The notes beneath the pieces are model-generated. The model ran no database searches, was not told where the DNA came from, and was given only the letters and a program-made list of their open reading frames with translations. A DNA stretch of 39,603 bases from Cyanophora paradoxa. Lineage: Eukaryota; Glaucocystophyceae; Cyanophorales; Cyanophoraceae. Where the stretch lies: contig QPMI01000366.1 in the NCBI GenBank assembly GCA_004431415.1, positions 1 to 39,603 on the forward strand. Direction: 5' to 3'. Position 1 is the stretch's first letter. Every line of letters starts with the position of its first letter. Of this stretch, positions 37,899 through 39,603 are shown one piece after another. A program made the position numbers and the translations under genes.

Positions 37899-39235
37899 AT
37901 GAATTGGGCTGATCTCTTGGGATAATATATTTAGAACCATCATTTTACTCAGCCGCAGACCTTCCACAAACCGCAACATGGGCAACAATACATGGTTAAA
38001 ATCAGTAGATGCAGTCGAGCGAATTTGGTTTGGTAATGGCGATCACATATATTCGAGGGAGAAAATGGTGATGGTGTCTCAATTGAATTTAGAAACTCAG
38101 CGAATGCAGCAATCTTAAAATCATATGGTAATGGTAACTTTTGGGTGAATAACACTATTACAGCACCCACTATTAATGCTACTACCAAACTCCAAATAAA
38201 CGGTAATGATGTCCCAAAGTTTCACACAGCAGATAAAACAGTAGGAGGTATTGCATTTAATAGATGTTCTGAGGGTTGGACATGGGCATGGAGTACAGCA
38301 TGGGATCCATATTATAATTATGGTTCATATGTCCATAATAATCAATCTGATGACGAAACTTCTACCGCTTGGATTGACTTCGATATACCCGATGGATACC
38401 ACAGGAACAGCATTTTTAACTATTTACCTTGGACTAACTCACGACTTTTTGAAATTTGGGGAGTTAATAGACAAGGGAATGAAGTTTTTATTACATCAGT
38501 GAATAGTTATCAACCATACGCCACATGCCTGATGGTAACCACAGTGGTTTAAATAATGTTCCAATACATCTTGGAAATAGATTCCTCACTATTCGGATTA
38601 GACCAAAGATTGGAAGAGTTCATATTATGGGTATTAGTTACATGAAAATTTGGGTAGGAAATAGTTATGGTGGTCACACCGGCTATATTCATTGGAATAA
38701 CGTTTATAGTAAACCAAATATCTTAACAGGATGTGGGGACTTGGTTTAGTTCAAGTGATGGATATAATCGTATCCATTTCGGTAACCAAACTTCTACATA
38801 TTTGAAAGGAGGGGGAGATATTCCCCTTGTATTCCGAAATGAACAAGATACTGATATTTGTTACATGTATCATGGAGGATGGATGTGGATTGGAGGTTAT
38901 TTAACACAAGGAAGTGACATAAGATACAAAACCGATATTAAAAAGATATCCGGCGCTCTTTCAGCAATAGAGAAATTAGAGGGAGTGAGTTTTTAAACGA
39001 ATTGGAAGTGAAAAAGATGGAGTTAAATTAGGTTTAATTGCACAAGATGTTCAAAAGGTAATACCAGAGGTAGTTAATGTTAAAAAAGACGATGGCTACC
39101 TATCTCTTGAATACCAGGTTTAATTCCAGTTCTCATTGAAGCTGTGAAGGAGTTGTCCCAAAAATGCAAAGATCTACAGGATCAAATAGACCAAATTAAA
39201 AATGTCAAAGTATATATAAATGGCGACCTATCCTC
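37899..39235 (+). CDS. Fibre protein C with S74 intramolecular chaperone (several frameshifts)
   Basis: A third fibre-like gene follows fibre B within 20 bp. Readable segments are GDGVSIEFRNSANAAILKSY, a short ITAPTINATTKLQINGNDVP shaft, and the tip domain EGWTWAWSTAWDPYYNYGSY to GRVHIMGISYMK (about 38265-38650). That tip aligns with the fibre B tip. The end is an S74 chaperone: LTQGSDIRYKTDIKKI (self-cleavage expected before the Ser), then SAIEKLEGVSF, KLGLIAQDVQKVIPEVVNV and LIPVLIEAVKELSQKCKDL, a trimeric coiled coil. In tailed phages this domain trimerises the fibre and then cuts itself off. Breaks occur near 37925, 38055, 38530, 38745, 38992 (this one looks like a base gain in a T-run) and 39118. 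Confidence 0.65.
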
Positions 39236-39432
39236 TTGGTGGAACCACCTATTCTAACTGAGCCGTTGCGCTTTCTTTTGATACAATCACCCTTGTAAAC
39301 GCATTACAAACAGTTGAAAAGACGATTCAGCAAACTAACAAGCTCTCACCAGTTGTAAATGAGTATAAAAACCTCTTGGTTAATGTCCTTGCCAATCTGG
39401 CTCATATGGTGACCCCAGCTAAATACACCTGA
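39220..39432 (+). CDS. Hypothetical small protein (70 codons) with in-frame TGA
   Basis: Not recognised. MATYPLGGTTYSN is followed by TGA at 39259-39261. The same phase then continues AVALSFDTITLVNALQTVEK and a helical region to a stop at 39432. It overlaps the last bases of fibre C. The reading may be chance, but the even residue pattern after the TGA and the position argue for a real, damaged gene. Confidence 0.35.
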
Positions 39433-39565
39433 ATATGTGATAACAACATCAAAGCAATGACATCCAACCTTCACACTTTCAGTTGCCTACCAATCCCTTG
39501 GATCGAATTTAATCACTTTGGCTTGATTGCAGTTTATTTTTCTTTCTTCTTAGTAAAAAGAAGCA
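39433..39565. other. Short gap without gene
   Basis: Mixed AT-rich sequence with T-runs near 39535. No gene is supported. Confidence 0.4.
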
Positions 39566-39603
39566 ATGGGTGAATATAATCGAGTTCAACTTCCATATAT
39601 TCC
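39566..39603 (+). CDS. Possible start of a further gene, cut by the window edge
   Basis: ATG at 39566 after tagtaaaaagaagca, a fit to the element's upstream motif, opens a frame reading MGEYNRVQLPYI to the end of the window. Too short to identify. Confidence 0.3.
   Translation, partial: MGEYNRVQLPYI

Larger units (their letters stand above)
15829..39603. mobile_element. Integrated Polinton-like virus (left end to window edge)
   Basis: The whole AT-rich part of the window is one element. It carries a retroviral-type integrase, a protein-primed DNA polymerase, primase/helicase, packaging ATPase, major capsid and penton-like proteins and fibre genes. No intron is apparent and gene spacing is tight, unlike the GC-rich host DNA to the left. 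The left border is placed at the inverted repeat that interrupts the host exon. The right border, the matching terminal inverted repeat and the target-site duplication are not in the window, so total size is unknown (at least 23.7 kb). No adenovirus-type maturation protease is seen in the part available. Confidence 0.85.

Noticed and set aside
15829-39603. Virophage of the Mavirus type
   Set aside because: Integrase and PolB fit, but the patatin gene, fibre block, duplicated penton genes and size above 23 kb do not match known Mavirus-like genomes. Not excluded without an MCP tree.

Overview
The window joins two very different DNAs. Positions 1 to about 15,828 are GC-rich eukaryotic DNA with short spliceosomal introns. 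The introns of the two best genes are 52 to 125 nt long; nearly all are GT-AG, and one is GC-AG. Recognisable host genes are a HAUS3-type augmin subunit (minus strand), a ZNF593/Bud20 zinc-finger protein (4 exons) and S-adenosylmethionine synthetase (10 exons, complete at 397 residues). This base composition and intron style suggest a unicellular alga, perhaps a haptophyte, but the sequence alone does not settle that. Between these genes lie at least one unrecognised minus-strand multi-exon gene, long gene-poor stretches with GC palindromes and G-rich tracts, and a secreted Ser/Thr-rich surface protein starting at 14,578.

At about 15,829, inside an exon of that secreted protein, composition changes abruptly to AT-rich and a perfect 29-bp inverted repeat (hairpin) begins. 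From there to the end of the window is an integrated Polinton-like DNA virus, whose right end lies outside. Its left 2 kb is non-coding: hairpin, short iterons, and an array of GTTGACT/AGTCAAC elements about 80 bp apart. A third copy of that array module sits between the polymerase and helicase genes.

The viral genes form modules. Integration and replication (minus strand): retroviral-type DD35E integrase, protein-primed family B DNA polymerase, and a primase/superfamily 3 helicase. Small basic proteins (two with AT-hook-like tails) and a coiled-coil protein follow. Morphogenesis (minus strand): an A32/FtsK-HerA-type packaging ATPase, a double-jelly-roll-type major capsid protein and a penton-like protein. 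A second penton-like gene runs the other way from a 29-bp divergent promoter. Then come a patatin-type phospholipase carrying a C-terminal discoidin (F5/8 type C)-like domain, and a 6-kb block of tailed-phage-style fibre genes with His-x-His repeats, duplicated domains, alternative adhesin tips and a terminal S74 intramolecular chaperone.

The genes suggest a capsid-forming virus that replicates by protein priming, integrates with its own integrase, packages with an ATPase, and carries elaborate host-recognition fibres plus a lipase that might help membrane passage. This copy looks damaged. Integrase, polymerase and several small genes are intact, but the helicase/primase, ATPase, major capsid protein, first penton protein, patatin and especially the fibre genes carry single-base frameshifts or in-frame TGA codons. 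Most frameshifts look like one-base losses in short homopolymers, so assembly error and true decay are both possible.
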